Positions 26,952 through 38,416 are shown, counted from the first letter of the stretch. The stretch: DNA of 64,000 nt from Agromyces rhizosphaerae (GCF_027925245.1 NZ_BSDP01000001.1:1550001-1614000), one strand, 5' to 3'. The notes: generated from the sequence alone by a model not told the origin. Numbers and translations are program-made.

Positions 26952-27791
26952 TCAGATCAGCGGGAACACGAAGTACCGCGCGCTGAGCACCACGAGCACG
27001 GCCGACAGCGCGACGAGCAACCCGATCTGCAGGCCGCGCTGCGAGCGCGAGCGGGTCTCCACGAAGATCAGCCCGACGAGCGCGCCCGCGACCAGGCCGC
27101 CGAGGTGCGCCTGCCACGCGATGTTGAACCCGGGCACGAACCCGATCACGAGGTTGATGCCGACGAGGATCAGCAGCTGCGTCGCCTGGCCGCCCAGCCT
27201 GCGCTGGATCACGAGGAACGCGCCCATCAACCCGAAGATGGCACCGGATGCCCCGACGACGGCCGTGTTCGGGTTCGACAGCCAGATCACGCCCACCGAT
27301 CCCGCGAAGCCCGAGATGAAGTAGAGCGCGAGGAAGCGCCCTCGGCCCAGCAGCCCCTCGAGCAGCTGCCCGAAGATCCACAGCGTGTACATGTTCAGCA
27401 GCACGTGGAAGATCAGGCTCGTCGAGTGCACGAACATGGTCGTGAGCATGCGCCAGGGCTCGAACGCGATCTCGCTCATCGCGAGCGGGGTGAAGTACAG
27501 GCGGTTGGTGATGCCGAGGCCGGGGATGAGCTGCAGCACGAACACCGCCACCGTGATGCCGATGAGGGTATACGTCACCACCGGGGCGCCCGAGCTCGGG
27601 CGCGTCAGGACGCGCGAACGCACCTTCGGCGCCTGCTGGCGCTGCTCACGCATGCACTCCGGGCAGACGACGCCGACGGCGGCGGGAGTCTGGCACTCAC
27701 CGCAGATCGTGCGACCGCAGCGCTGGCAGAGCACATAGCTCACGCGATCGGGGTGCCGGTAGCACCGGCTCCCCGTGTCGGCATCCGTCAC
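26952..27791 (-). CDS. rhomboid-family intramembrane serine protease with N-terminal zinc-ribbon-like region
   Basis: 279 residues from GTG 27791. The first ~50 residues hold seven Cys, arranged as two or three CxxC-type pairs (CQRCGRTICGEC, CPEC), resembling a B-box/zinc ribbon. Then six or seven membrane helices with the rhomboid hallmarks: the HxxxN motif (HVLLN), catalytic Ser182 in GASGAIFG and His229 in WQAHLGGLVAG. Cleaves membrane-protein segments within the bilayer; substrates unknown. Encoded 6 bp after the cyclophilin gene on the same strand, probably co-transcribed. Confidence 0.94.
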   Translation of the reverse strand: MTDADTGSRCYRHPDRVSYVLCQRCGRTICGECQTPAAVGVVCPECMREQRQQAPKVRSRVLTRPSSGAPVVTYTLIGITVAVFVLQLIPGLGITNRLYFTPLAMSEIAFEPWRMLTTMFVHSTSLIFHVLLNMYTLWIFGQLLEGLLGRGRFLALYFISGFAGSVGVIWLSNPNTAVVGASGAIFGLMGAFLVIQRRLGGQATQLLILVGINLVIGFVPGFNIAWQAHLGGLVAGALVGLIFVETRSRSQRGLQIGLLVALSAVLVVLSARYFVFPLI

Positions 27792-27797
27792 CGTCGA

Positions 27798-28337
27798 TCA
27801 GACCGCTTCGACGGAGATCGTCTCGATCACGACGTCCTCGAGCGGGCGGTCGCGACCATCGGTGGGCACGGCGGCCAGCTTGTCGACGACGGCCTGGCTC
27901 GCGGCATCCGTCACCTTGCCGAAGATCGTGTGCTTGCCCTGCAGCCAGGTGGTCGGGCCGACCGTGATGAAGAACTGCGACCCGTTGGTGCCGCGCCCCA
28001 TCTGCTTGCCGGCGTTGGCCATCGCGAGCACGTACGGCTCGGTGAAGTCGAGCTCCGGGTGGATCTCGTCGTCGAACTGGTAGCCGGGTCCGCCGATGCC
28101 CTGGCCGAGCGGATCGCCGCCCTGGATCATGAAGCCCGGGATGATGCGGTGGAACACGACGCCGTCGTACAGCGGGTCGGTGGTCTTCTGGCCCGTCGCG
28201 GGGTGCGTCCACTCCTGCTCGCCCGTCGCGAGGCCGATGAAGTTGGCGACGGTCTTGGGCGCGTGGTTGCCGTAGAGCTCGACCGTGATGGGGCCGTGAT
28301 TGGTCGTGATCGTCGCGACTGCGGTGTGTTGTGGCAT
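27798..28337 (-). CDS. ppiA: peptidyl-prolyl cis-trans isomerase, cyclophilin type
   Basis: 179 residues. Compact cytosolic cyclophilin without signal peptide; active-site motifs FHRIIPGFMIQGGDP, TNGSQFFITVGPTTWLQGKHTIFG are intact. Accelerates proline isomerisation during folding. Start ATG 28337 lies 7 bp after GAGAAT, which may be a -10 box of a leaderless transcript; GTG 28343 is an alternative. First gene of a pair with the rhomboid protease, as near the origin in other actinobacteria. Confidence 0.93.
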   Translation of the reverse strand: MPQHTAVATITTNHGPITVELYGNHAPKTVANFIGLATGEQEWTHPATGQKTTDPLYDGVVFHRIIPGFMIQGGDPLGQGIGGPGYQFDDEIHPELDFTEPYVLAMANAGKQMGRGTNGSQFFITVGPTTWLQGKHTIFGKVTDAASQAVVDKLAAVPTDGRDRPLEDVVIETISVEAV

Positions 28338-28461
28338 GTCCACGATTCTCGCACAGGCCAATCTGTCAACCTGTATGCCCGATTCGACACTCATTCCCTG
28401 ATATGCGCCATTCTGGTGGCAAGATGGAGGAGTTCGCTGCAGCAGACGATGGAGGGTCGAG

Positions 28462-28986
28462 ATGAGCCTGTCACGCAAGCGCCGTAAGGAACTCAAGCGG
28501 CTCCGCGGAAGCGCGGAGGAGCTGTGGGGAGAGCAGCAGGCGGTGCTCGATCGCGCGAACTCAGTCGCGCGCGAGGCCAGCCGGCAGCTCGGCCACCTCA
28601 CCCGTGAGGAGGTCACGCCGCGTGTGCGCCAGGGGTACGAGACCTACCTTGAGCCGCGGGTGAGCGCGGTCGGCAAGTTCGCCAGCGACACGGGCAAGTC
28701 GATCGAGCGCACCATGGTGCCGGTGATCGGCAGCGCGCTCGGCACGGTGATGTCGATCGGCGACATCGCCAAGGACAAGCGCGTGCGTGCCGCCCTGGCA
28801 CGGGTGAACCCGAAGTACGAGGAGCCGAAGCCGAGCGGCCCGGGCGTCGGGGGCTACATCGCCATCGGCGCCGCGGTGGTCGCCGCCGGTGCGATCGCCT
28901 ACGCCGTGTGGCAGACGTTCCGCGCCGACGACGAGCTGTGGGTCGCCGAGGACGAGCCGACGCCGGGCCCCGACAAGGAAGCCTGA
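28462..28986 (+). CDS. hypothetical membrane-anchored protein, actinobacterial
   Basis: 174 residues; GGAGG lies about 8 bp before the ATG. Basic N-terminus (MSLSRKRRKELKRLRGSAEE), then a long amphipathic, coiled-coil-like region to about 75, a weakly hydrophobic segment (VPVIGSALGTVMSIGDIA), and a clear membrane helix near the C-terminus (VGGYIAIGAAVVAAGAIAYAV, about 129-149) followed by an acidic tail. No catalytic motif. Origin-proximal position beside the cyclophilin gene, divergent orientation. Function unknown. Confidence 0.85.
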   Translation: MSLSRKRRKELKRLRGSAEELWGEQQAVLDRANSVAREASRQLGHLTREEVTPRVRQGYETYLEPRVSAVGKFASDTGKSIERTMVPVIGSALGTVMSIGDIAKDKRVRAALARVNPKYEEPKPSGPGVGGYIAIGAAVVAAGAIAYAVWQTFRADDELWVAEDEPTPGPDKEA

Positions 28987-29110
28987 GACGCCACGCGCCG
29001 GCCACGGCCGGTGCATCGGGCCCGATACGCGCGCATGCGCGGGTCGGGCCCGTCCTCGTGCGCGCACGCCTCGACTCTCGGTGTCCCCACCGAGTTCACC
29101 CGATTCCCCC

Positions 29111-29140
29111 TTGCGCATCCGTCGCGCGCAGCGCTACCGT
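29111..29140 (+). promoter_or_regulatory. candidate promoter of the small-protein locus
   Basis: TTGCGC (29111-29116) and TACCGT (29135-29140) are separated by 18 bp, 45 bp before the first small ORF. Housekeeping-type promoter by resemblance only. Confidence 0.4.
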
Positions 29141-29185
29141 GTGAATCCGTCAGTGGTTCTCGAGCAGAGGAAGGAGTGACCGAAC

Positions 29186-29284
29186 ATGATCATCGAACGA
29201 ACGTATTGCACTGGGGCACGTGAGCTCGTCCTCGGGATGCGTCCCGGGCACATGACGGCCTCCTTCGTCGTCCGCTCCCACTAG
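29186..29284 (+). CDS. possible 32-residue small protein or leader peptide
   Basis: Short frame from ATG 29186 to TAG, with a strong AAGGAG about 10 bp upstream and a candidate promoter further up. The peptide begins MIIERTYCTGARELVLG, is weakly basic and has one Cys. It precedes a second small ORF by 261 bp of GC-rich, hairpin-containing DNA. It could be a regulatory leader peptide or a genuine small protein. Too short for coding statistics; support is the ribosome site only. Confidence 0.4.
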   Translation: MIIERTYCTGARELVLGMRPGHMTASFVVRSH

Positions 29285-29545
29285 GCACCACCGCCCCGCG
29301 TCGCCGGCCCGCATCGGGCCTCCCCCTTCGTCGACGCATCGCTCCGGCTCCGCCGCAGCCCGCCACCCACACGTCGTCTCGACGCCGGTGACGCGCCCGC
29401 CGGTCCGGATGCTCCGCCTTCGGCGTCCCTCGACGCCCGGCGACCCGGCCGTCCGCATGCTGCGGACCGCCGGGCGACGCGGTGGCGACCATCGACGGAG
29501 TGCACTCGCACCACACTCACGCACCACCTGATCAAGGGAACGATC

Positions 29546-29785
29546 ATGAACACCCAGATCCTCACCGCCCATCCGCCCCGACGGAGCCTGCACAGCCCGC
29601 AGGATGCCGCGGAGCGCATCGCGCGCAGCATCGGCATCGCGCTGCTGGCCTGGAGCCGGCGTCGCGAGCACCGTCGCAGCATCGACCGCGACGCGCACCG
29701 CCTGGCGTTCCGGAACGCACGCGAACGCGAGCAGCGCGAGCTGCGGGCGCAGTCCGCGGCCATCAGTTCGAGGCCGCTCCTGTGA
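29546..29785 (+). CDS. small hypothetical basic protein
   Basis: 79 residues from ATG 29546, with AAGGGA 7 bp upstream. It has a short hydrophobic helix (IARSIGIALLAW, about 25-36) followed by a highly basic Arg/Glu/His helical tail (RRREHRRSIDRDAHRLAF). The layout resembles small DUF1127-like basic proteins but I cannot assign it. A strong 15-bp terminator follows at 29836, which supports a real transcription unit starting at the promoter near 29111. Function unknown. Confidence 0.6.
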   Translation: MNTQILTAHPPRRSLHSPQDAAERIARSIGIALLAWSRRREHRRSIDRDAHRLAFRNAREREQRELRAQSAAISSRPLL

Positions 29786-29835
29786 CGCCCGGGCGCATCG
29801 CAGACCGCGAACGCCGGCGCCACGTCCCATCCGGA

Positions 29836-29869
29836 CACGACGGCCCTCCCCGACGGGAGGGCCGTCGTG
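29836..29869. terminator. bidirectional terminator hairpin
   Basis: Perfect 15-bp stem (29836-29850/29855-29869) with a CGAC loop, between the convergent small-protein gene and the NUDIX gene. Confidence 0.85.
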
Positions 29870-29893
29870 GCGTCTCAGGAACGTCGTGACGTC

Positions 29894-30343
29894 TCAGGAC
29901 CCCGGAGGGAGCATCCCCTCGGGCGGTTCGGCCGCATCGAGTCGCAGGCCGACGTCGACCAGGCTGACCCGGTGCAGCTCGGGCACCTCGTCGAGCGGGA
30001 ACCAGCGCGCCTCGTCGCTCGAGCCGTCGACCTCGTTCGTGAGCGTGCCGCCCGTCACCGTTGCGCGGTAGACGACGCGGAGGGCGTAGAGGTCCGCCGC
30101 GGTGTCGCTGTGCCGGCGGGCGGCGTCTATCATCATGCGATCGATGCCCAGCAGGCGATCGATACGAGCGTGATAGCCGGTCTCCTCGAGGATCTCGCGG
30201 CGCGCAGCGTCGTGCGGATGCTCCTCGCCCTCGATGCCCCCGCCCGGCAGCGTCCAGCCGGAGCGACCGTGCTCGTTCCAGTGCGCGAGCAGGATCTGGC
30301 CCTCGCGGATGATGACCCCGTAGGCCGCGATGCGGATGTCCAC
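29894..30343 (-). CDS. NUDIX hydrolase
   Basis: 149 residues. The NUDIX box is intact: GGGIEGEEHPHDAARREILE followed by ETGY, giving the metal-binding Glu residues. Hydrolyses a nucleoside diphosphate linked to some other group X; the substrate cannot be read from sequence. Start GTG 30343 is favoured because an AGGCTA (minus-strand TAGCCT) -10-like hexamer ends 7 bp upstream, i.e. leaderless; TTG 30349 is the alternative. Not the MutT4 homologue position next to pcnA seen in mycobacteria. Confidence 0.92.
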   Translation of the reverse strand: MDIRIAAYGVIIREGQILLAHWNEHGRSGWTLPGGGIEGEEHPHDAARREILEETGYHARIDRLLGIDRMMIDAARRHSDTAADLYALRVVYRATVTGGTLTNEVDGSSDEARWFPLDEVPELHRVSLVDVGLRLDAAEPPEGMLPPGS

Positions 30344-30379
30344 GATCAACAGGCTAGCCCGGACCGCGGGAAGTGACTG

Positions 30380-30452
30380 TGGAGCCTAGGAGAATCGAAC
30401 TCCTGACATCCTGCTTGCAAAGCAGGCGCTCTACCAACTGAGCTAAGGCCCC
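30380..30452 (-). tRNA. tRNA-Ala (anticodon TGC)
   Basis: 73-nt minus-strand gene beginning GGGGCCTTAGCTCAGTTGGT, anticodon loop TTTGCAA between CCTGC and GCAGG, T arm AGGAGTTCGATTCTCCT, and the alanine identity pair G3:U70 in the acceptor stem. CCA is not encoded. It follows tRNA-Ile by 44 bp, downstream of gyrA as in mycobacteria. Confidence 0.98.
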
Positions 30453-30496
30453 CTGCGGTGCCGCGTGGACGCGGCACCCGGTGTGCAATTGTGGAG

Positions 30497-30570
30497 TGGG
30501 GCTACGAGGACTTGAACCTCGGACCTCTTCGTTATCAGCGAAGCGCTCTAACCGCCTGAGCTATAGCCCC
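30497..30570 (-). tRNA. tRNA-Ile (anticodon GAT)
   Basis: 74-nt minus-strand gene beginning GGGGCTATAGCTCAGGCGGT, anticodon loop CTGATAA between CTTCG and CGAAG, T arm CGAGGTTCAAGTCCTCG, acceptor GGGGCTA/TAGCCCC and discriminator A. CCA is not encoded. Probably transcribed with the downstream tRNA-Ala. Confidence 0.98.
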
Positions 30571-30622
30571 GAAAATGGCCGAGTGACAGACTACCCGACC
30601 GGAGTCGGAATCACGAATCGAG

Positions 30623-31027
30623 TCAGTTGTTCGTGAACCCGACCAGGATGCCGCCCGTCACCTTCACGCTGAGGTTGTACAGCACCGCGACGATCGCGCC
30701 CAGCGCGGTCGTCACGACGAGGTTCAGCAGCGACACGATGATGGCGAATCCCATGATGTTCCCGAGCGACAGGAACGCCGTCAGGTCGCCCGCCGTGCCG
30801 GCGATGTCCTGCACGAGGTCGTTCACCATGGTGAAGATGTCGGTCGAGTTCAGCACCGTCCACACGAGGAACGTGGCGACGATGTTGATCACCGCGATGC
30901 ACACCGCGACCAGGAACGACAGCTTCAGTGCCGACCAGAAGTCGATGTACACCAGCCGCAGGCGCACCTGCTTGGCCGGCGTCCGGCGCGACGACTTCTT
31001 CGCGAGCTTGTCCGCGACGCTACTCAT
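30623..31027 (-). CDS. DUF3566 membrane protein
   Basis: 134 residues, starting at ATG 31027 and overlapping the end of gyrA by 8 bp. A basic N-terminal cytosolic segment ([16 protein letters not shown]) precedes two membrane helices ([20 protein letters not shown] and the region around [20 protein letters not shown]), separated by an external amphipathic stretch ([15 protein letters not shown]). DUF3566 proteins always sit beside gyrA in actinobacteria (Rv0007 in M. tuberculosis) and interact with the division machinery there; the N-terminal low-complexity extension of Rv0007 is missing. Confidence 0.93.
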   Translation of the reverse strand: MSSVADKLAKKSSRRTPAKQVRLRLVYIDFWSALKLSFLVAVCIAVINIVATFLVWTVLNSTDIFTMVNDLVQDIAGTAGDLTAFLSLGNIMGFAIIVSLLNLVVTTALGAIVAVLYNLSVKVTGGILVGFTNN

Positions 31028-33635
31028 CTGCTGCTTCTCCCTTTCCCGGCGAACCCTCGACGCCCTCCCCCTCGTGCTCGGTGAGGTTCCGCTCGGTGTT
31101 CCGTGCGATGGCGATGATGCGGTCGTCGTCCGCGAACTTCGCGAACACGACGCCCATCGTGTCCCGACCCTTGGCCGGGACCTCCGCGACGTCAGAGCGT
31201 ACCACCTTGCCGCTAGCAAGAACCACCAGCACCTCGTCGCCCTGGGAGACGATGAGCGAGCCGACGAGGTCGCCGCGGTCGCCGTTCAGCTTGGCGACCT
31301 TGATCCCGAGGCCGCTCCTGCCCTGGATCCGGTACTCCTCGACCGCGGTGCGCTTGGCCCAGCCGCCTTCGGTGACGACGAACACGTAGGTGTCGGTGGG
31401 TGAGCGACGCCCCTGCGAGGCATCCGTGCCCTCGCCCTCGACCGTCTCGACGACGAGCCCCTCCGAGTGGGGCACGACGGATGCCTCGAGCAGCTCGTCC
31501 CCCTCGCGGAACGCGATGCCCTTGACGCCGGAGGTCGAGCGGCCCATCGGACGGAGGGCCTGGTCGGTCGCCGCGAAGCGCAGCGACATGCCCTTGCGGG
31601 AGACCAGGAGGAGCTCGTCGCCCTCGTCCACGAGCATGGCGGAGACGAGCTCGTCGTCCTCGCGGAGGTTGATCGCGATGATGCCGCGCGAGCGGTTGGT
31701 GTCGTACTGGGTGAGCTCGGTCTTCTTCACGAGGCCATCGCGCGTCGCGAGCACGAGGTGCTTCGCCACCTCGTAGTCGCGGATGTCGAGGATCTCGGCG
31801 ATCTGCTCGTCGGGCTGCATCTCGAGCAGGTTCGCCACGTGCTGGCCCTTGGCGTCACGACCGGCCTCGAGGATCTCGTACGCCTTCGCGCGGTAGACCC
31901 GGCCCTTGTTCGTGAAGAACAGCAGCCAGTGGTGCGTGGTGGTGACGAAGAAGTGCTCGACCACGTCGTCGGCGCGCAACTGCGCGCCCTTCACGCCCTT
32001 GCCGCCGCGATGCTGCGAACGGTAGTTGTCGCTGCGCGTGCGCTTGACGTACCCGCCGCGGGTGACGGTGACCACCATCTCCTCCTCGGGGATGAGGTCC
32101 TCGACGCTCATGTCGCCGTCGAAGCCGGGCATGATGTGCGTGCGCCGCTCGTCGCCGAACTTGTCGACGATCGTGGCGAGCTCGTCGCTGATGATCGCGC
32201 GCTGGCGGGACTCGTCGGCGAGGATCGCCCGGTACTCGGCGATCTCGCGCTCGAGCTCCTCGAGCCGGTCGATGATCTTCTGGCGCTCGAGGGCCGCGAG
32301 GCGGCGCAGCTGCATCGTGAGGATCGCGTCGGCCTGGAGCTGGTCGACGTCGAGCAGCTCCATGAGGCCCGTGCGGGCGGTGTCGACGTCGGGCGACCGG
32401 CGGATGAGCGCGATCACCTCGTCGAGCATGTCGAGCGCCTTCACGTAGCCGCGCTGGATGTGCGCGTCGGCCTCGGCCTTGGCGAGACGGAACTTCGTGC
32501 GACGCACGATCACGTCGACCTGGTGGTCGACCCAGTGCGCGATGAACCCGTCGATCGAGAGCGTGCGGGGCACGCCGTCGACGATCGCGAGCATGTTCGC
32601 GCCGAAGTTCTCCTGCAGCTGGGTGTGCTTGTACAGGTTGTTCAGCACGACCTTCGCGACCGCGTCGCGCTTCAGCACGATCACGAGGCGCTGGCCGGTG
32701 CGGCCCGAGGTCTCGTCGCGGATGTCGGCGATGCCGCCGATCTTCCCCTCCTTGACGAGGTCGGCGATCTTGATCGCCAGGTTGTCGGGGTTCACCTGGT
32801 ACGGCAGCTCGGTGACGACGAGGCAGGTGCGTCCCTGCAGCTCCTCGACCGAGACGACGGCACGCATGGTGATCGACCCGCGACCCGTGCGGTACGCGTC
32901 GTGGATGCCCTTCACGCCGAGGATCTGGGCGCCGGTCGGGAAGTCCGGGCCCTTGATGCGCTGGATCAGCGCCTCCTGGAGCTCCTCGCGCGAGGCCTCC
33001 GGGTGCTCGAGGTACCACTGGGCACCCGACGCGACCTCGCGGAGGTTGTGCGGCGGGATGTTCGTGGCCATGCCGACCGCGATGCCGACAGAGCCGTTGA
33101 CCAGCAGGTTCGGGAACCGGCTCGGCAGGATCGACGGCTCCTGGGTGTGGCCGTCGTAGTTGTCCTGGAACTCGACGGTGTCCTCGTCGATGTCGCGCAC
33201 CATCTCGAGCGCGATCGGGTGCATCTTGGTCTCGGTGTACCGCGGAGCGGCCGCGCCGTCGTTGCCCGGGGAGCCGAAGTTGCCCTGGCCGAGCGCGAGC
33301 GGGTACCGCAGCGACCACGGCTGGACGAGGCGGACCAGCGCGTCGTAGATGGCGGTGTCGCCGTGCGGGTGGAACTGGCCCATGACGTCGCCGACCACGC
33401 GCGAGCACTTCGAGAACGCCTTGTCGGGACGGTACCCGCCGTCGTACATCGCGTAGATCACGCGGCGGTGCACGGGCTTCAGCCCGTCGCGCACGTCGGG
33501 CAGCGCGCGCCCGACGATCACGCTCATCGCGTAGTCGAGGTACGACCGCTGCATCTCGAGCTGCAGGTCGACCTGGTCGATGCGGCCGTGCGGGTCGTGC
33601 CCCGCGTTCTCCTCGGGAGTGGTGACGTCTGCCAT
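31020..33635 (-). CDS. gyrA: DNA gyrase subunit A
   Basis: 871 residues. Catalytic Tyr133 in [12 protein letters not shown] attacks DNA during strand passage. The quinolone-resistance region reads [13 protein letters not shown]: Thr94 sits where E. coli has Ser83 and Asp98 where it has Asp87. The winged-helix and tower domains are followed by a C-terminal beta-pinwheel carrying the GyrA-box ([10 protein letters not shown]) and an acidic tail. Length is normal, with no intein. Starts 32 bp after gyrB ends; heterotetramer with GyrB introduces negative supercoils. Confidence 0.98.
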   Translation of the reverse strand: MADVTTPEENAGHDPHGRIDQVDLQLEMQRSYLDYAMSVIVGRALPDVRDGLKPVHRRVIYAMYDGGYRPDKAFSKCSRVVGDVMGQFHPHGDTAIYDALVRLVQPWSLRYPLALGQGNFGSPGNDGAAAPRYTETKMHPIALEMVRDIDEDTVEFQDNYDGHTQEPSILPSRFPNLLVNGSVGIAVGMATNIPPHNLREVASGAQWYLEHPEASREELQEALIQRIKGPDFPTGAQILGVKGIHDAYRTGRGSITMRAVVSVEELQGRTCLVVTELPYQVNPDNLAIKIADLVKEGKIGGIADIRDETSGRTGQRLVIVLKRDAVAKVVLNNLYKHTQLQENFGANMLAIVDGVPRTLSIDGFIAHWVDHQVDVIVRRTKFRLAKAEADAHIQRGYVKALDMLDEVIALIRRSPDVDTARTGLMELLDVDQLQADAILTMQLRRLAALERQKIIDRLEELEREIAEYRAILADESRQRAIISDELATIVDKFGDERRTHIMPGFDGDMSVEDLIPEEEMVVTVTRGGYVKRTRSDNYRSQHRGGKGVKGAQLRADDVVEHFFVTTTHHWLLFFTNKGRVYRAKAYEILEAGRDAKGQHVANLLEMQPDEQIAEILDIRDYEVAKHLVLATRDGLVKKTELTQYDTNRSRGIIAINLREDDELVSAMLVDEGDELLLVSRKGMSLRFAATDQALRPMGRSTSGVKGIAFREGDELLEASVVPHSEGLVVETVEGEGTDASQGRRSPTDTYVFVVTEGGWAKRTAVEEYRIQGRSGLGIKVAKLNGDRGDLVGSLIVSQGDEVLVVLASGKVVRSDVAEVPAKGRDTMGVVFAKFADDDRIIAIARNTERNLTEHEGEGVEGSPGKGEAADE

Positions 33636-33667
33636 GTGTGCCGTTCAGTCCTCGTCGTCGCGCTCGA

Positions 33668-35668
<2,001 letters not shown>

Positions 35669-35791
35669 GTGTGAATGGGGCTCCTGACCGTCGTCCTGGC
35701 GACGCTCCAGCCTATCAATCTTCGGGACGTGCCGAGGCGCGACGTGCCCTTCTGCGGGCCTTTCCACAGGAGGGTGACCGAATTTGCCGTG

Positions 35792-36304
35792 TCAACCGTA
35801 GGTATCGCGTGGACCCCGCCCTGGAACCGATCTGGGCCCCTTTTTCCAGGATGGGGCGTCTGGCCCCTGAAAGCGGATCGTCTCGACGCCCGCCTCCGGG
35901 TACCGGTCGACGATGCGCGCGGCGATCGTCGTGCGCATCATCCGGAGCTGCGTGGCCCACGCTGTGGAGTCGCACCGCACGGTGAGCACGCCGTGCTCGA
36001 GGCCGACCGGCTCGGAGTGCCTCGCGGTCTCGTCGCCGGCGACCTCCGACCACGATGAGAGCAGTTCCTGCTGGGCGAGCGGGGAGCTCCATCCGAGCTC
36101 GACCGTGAGGGTGTTGAGCGTGTCACCGAGGGCCCGCGGTTCACGCCCGGCGCCGAACGGCGCGCTCGCACCGCGCGCCGGCTCCTCGCGGCGCTTCCGT
36201 CGCGAAGTCGGCGCACCGCCGAACACCTCGCGGAAGTGCTGGTACACCCGCACGGCCTCGTCGGTCGCCTCGGCGGGCGCACGCGTCTCCGCGGCCTCAG
36301 GCAT
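35792..36304 (-). CDS. dciA: DciA-family replicative helicase loader (DUF721)
   Basis: 170 residues from ATG 36304, overlapping the recF stop by 8 bp. The N-terminal ~60 residues are disordered and charged; the DUF721 domain (about 65-150) has LGWSSPLAQQELLSSWSEVAG and the final LTVRCDSTAWATQLRMM. DciA loads or stimulates replicative helicase DnaB in bacteria that lack DnaC/DnaI; dnaB itself begins at 62838 in this window. Position recF-dciA-gyrB is the standard actinobacterial order (Rv0004). Confidence 0.93.
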   Translation of the reverse strand: MPEAAETRAPAEATDEAVRVYQHFREVFGGAPTSRRKRREEPARGASAPFGAGREPRALGDTLNTLTVELGWSSPLAQQELLSSWSEVAGDETARHSEPVGLEHGVLTVRCDSTAWATQLRMMRTTIAARIVDRYPEAGVETIRFQGPDAPSWKKGPRSVPGRGPRDTYG

Positions 36305-37514
36305 CGGCGACCTCCTCGCGCTCGTCTCCGGTACGACCATCCTCCCCCGCGCCACCGACGACCGCACCCCGCTCGATGCGCACGATGCGCCCGGCGAGCA
36401 CCTCGGGCACGTCCTCGATGACCGCGGCCGTCACGAGCACCTGCTCGAAGTCGCTGATCGACGCCGCGAGCCGATCGCGCCGGCCCCGGTCGAGCTCGGC
36501 GAACACGTCGTCGAGGATCAGCACCGGGTCGCCGGTCGTCGAGTCGGTGCGCAGGAGCGAGGCGGATGCGAGCTTGAGTGCGAGCGCGAACGACCACGAC
36601 TCCCCGTGCGAGGCGTAGCCCTTCGCCGGCAGCCCGTTGAGTTCGAGGAGCACGTCGTCGCGGTGCGGGCCGGCCAGCGTGACGCCGCGCTCGAGCTCCT
36701 TCGACCGCAGCGCGGCGAGCGCGGCGCGGAATCGGGCGGCGGTGTCGGATGCCGCGGAGTCGAGCGTGGCATCCGGGGCCGCGCGATCGGGCTGCGGGTC
36801 CTCGTCCTCGCCCGCACCGTCGATCGAGAGCCGTGGATCGAGCCGGGGTCCGTGGTCGTCGTCGACGATGCCGCGATACGCCTCCCGCAGCGGTTCGCCC
36901 AGGTCGGCGACGAGGTCCAGGCGGCGGTCGACGACCTCGGTGCCGAGCTCGACCAGTCGCTCGTCCCAGATCTCGAGGGTCGGCAGCTGCGCATTGCGCA
37001 GCCCGCTCGCGCGCGCGGACTTCAGCAGGGAGTTCCGCTGCCGGAGCACGCGGTCGTAGTCGGCGAGCACGCCGGCCATCCGGGGCATCCGCTGCACCAG
37101 CAGGTCGTCGAGGAACCGCCGGCGCACGCCCGGGTCGCCGCGCACGATCGCGAGGTCCTCCGGCGCGAACAGCACCGAGTGCGTGTAGCGCGGGAGCTCG
37201 CGGGTGCGCACGCCGTTCCGATTCACCTGCGCCCGGTTCGCGGCACCGCGGTTGAGCTGCACCTCGACGAGGATCTCGCGGCCCGCGTGCGCGAGGAGTG
37301 CCCGGATGATCGCGGCATCCGCCCCCGCGCGGATCAGCGCGTGCTCCGACGACACCCGGTGCGAACCGAGCGTGGAGAGGTAGCCGACCGCCTCGACCAG
37401 GTTGGTCTTGCCGTGCCCGTTCCGGCCGGCGAACACGGTGGCTCCGGGTCCGAGCTCGAGCTCGGCATGCGCGTAGTTGCGGTAGTCGGTGAGTGAGAGA
37501 CGCGAGATGTGCAT
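36297..37514 (-). CDS. recF: DNA replication and repair protein RecF
   Basis: 405 residues from ATG 37514. SMC-like ATPase with Walker A GRNGHGKTNL, signature-like LAGPHRDDVLLELNG and Walker B DPVLILDDVFAELD. An insertion rich in Asp/Glu (about 225-260, GEDEDPQPDRAAPD) interrupts the coiled-coil-like arm and looks poorly conserved. Helps load RecA at single-strand gaps with RecO and RecR. Eleven bp separate it from the preceding gnd gene; it overlaps dciA. Confidence 0.96.
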   Translation of the reverse strand: MHISRLSLTDYRNYAHAELELGPGATVFAGRNGHGKTNLVEAVGYLSTLGSHRVSSEHALIRAGADAAIIRALLAHAGREILVEVQLNRGAANRAQVNRNGVRTRELPRYTHSVLFAPEDLAIVRGDPGVRRRFLDDLLVQRMPRMAGVLADYDRVLRQRNSLLKSARASGLRNAQLPTLEIWDERLVELGTEVVDRRLDLVADLGEPLREAYRGIVDDDHGPRLDPRLSIDGAGEDEDPQPDRAAPDATLDSAASDTAARFRAALAALRSKELERGVTLAGPHRDDVLLELNGLPAKGYASHGESWSFALALKLASASLLRTDSTTGDPVLILDDVFAELDRGRRDRLAASISDFEQVLVTAAVIEDVPEVLAGRIVRIERGAVVGGAGEDGRTGDEREEVADA

Positions 37515-37525
37515 GCGGCGGCGGG

Positions 37526-38416
37526 CTACTCCTCGGCCGGCTTCACGGCGTGGCCGCCGAACTGGTTGCGCAGCGACGCCACCGCGCGCATGGCGGGCGA
37601 GTCGTCCTGCCGCGACACGAATCGCGCGAAGATCGCGGCGGCGATGGTGGGAACGGGCACGGCCTGGTCGATCGCCTCGTCGACCGTCCACCGCCCCTCG
37701 CCGGAGTCCTCGACGTAGCCCTTGATCTCGTCCAGCTCGGGATCCTGCTGGAGCGCGCGCACGAGGAGCTCGAGCAGCCAGGAACGCACCACCGTGCCGC
37801 GCTGCCATCCTGCGAAGGTCGCCTCGACGTCGGTGACCAGATCCGTGCGCTTCGCGAGCAGCTCGTAGCCCTCGGCGTAGGCCTGCATGAGTGCGTACTC
37901 GACCCCGTTGTGCACCATCTTTGCGTAGTGGCCGGCCGCGACCGGACCCACGTGCGAGAAGCCCTCCTCGCGCGGGCCCTCCGGGCGGAGCGCGTCGAAG
38001 ACCGGCATGGCGCGCTCGACGTCCTCGTCGGCGCCGCCGACCATGAGGCCGTAGCCGTAGCGATCGCCCCAGACCCCGCCGGAGACGCCCGCGTCGACGA
38101 ATCGCACGCCGCCCGCACCGAGCGTCTCGCCGTAGGCGAGGTCGTCCGTGTACCGGGAGTTGCCGCCGTTGATCACGAGGTCGCCGGCGTCGAGGAGGTC
38201 GGCGAGGTCCGCGACCACGCCGTCGGTGACCGGCCCCGACGGCACCATGACCCAGACGACGCGCGGTGCGGGAAGGACCTCGACCAGTTCGGCGAGGCTT
38301 CCGACGTCGCTCACCGCCGGATTCGTGTCGTAGCCCGTGACGTCGATGTCGTGCTGCCGGAGCCGCGAGCGCATGTTCGCGCCCATACGCCCCAGGCCGA
38401 TGATTCCGATGTGCAT
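37526..38416 (-). CDS. gnd: 6-phosphogluconate dehydrogenase, decarboxylating (short GndA type)
   Basis: 296 residues from ATG 38416, with AGGGGAG 6 bp upstream (an in-frame GTG region up to 38434 is less likely). NAD(P)-binding GxGxxG motif in IGIIGLGRMGANM, catalytic region VDAGVSGGVWG, Lys in GHYAKMVHNGVEY (proton donor Lys/His pair) and C-terminal RWTVDEAIDQAVP. The 300-residue size is the short class, not the ~470-residue E. coli type. Makes ribulose-5-phosphate and NAD(P)H in the pentose phosphate route. Insertion between dnaN and recF is typical in many actinobacteria. Confidence 0.94.
   Translation of the reverse strand: MHIGIIGLGRMGANMRSRLRQHDIDVTGYDTNPAVSDVGSLAELVEVLPAPRVVWVMVPSGPVTDGVVADLADLLDAGDLVINGGNSRYTDDLAYGETLGAGGVRFVDAGVSGGVWGDRYGYGLMVGGADEDVERAMPVFDALRPEGPREEGFSHVGPVAAGHYAKMVHNGVEYALMQAYAEGYELLAKRTDLVTDVEATFAGWQRGTVVRSWLLELLVRALQQDPELDEIKGYVEDSGEGRWTVDEAIDQAVPVPTIAAAIFARFVSRQDDSPAMRAVASLRNQFGGHAVKPAEE

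Noticed and set aside
30597..30610. Small hairpin after the DUF3566 gene
   Set aside because: Only a 5-bp stem; too weak to call as a terminator, and tRNA genes follow closely.
31020..33635. Possible intein in gyrA
   Set aside because: Length (871 residues) and uninterrupted motifs are normal.
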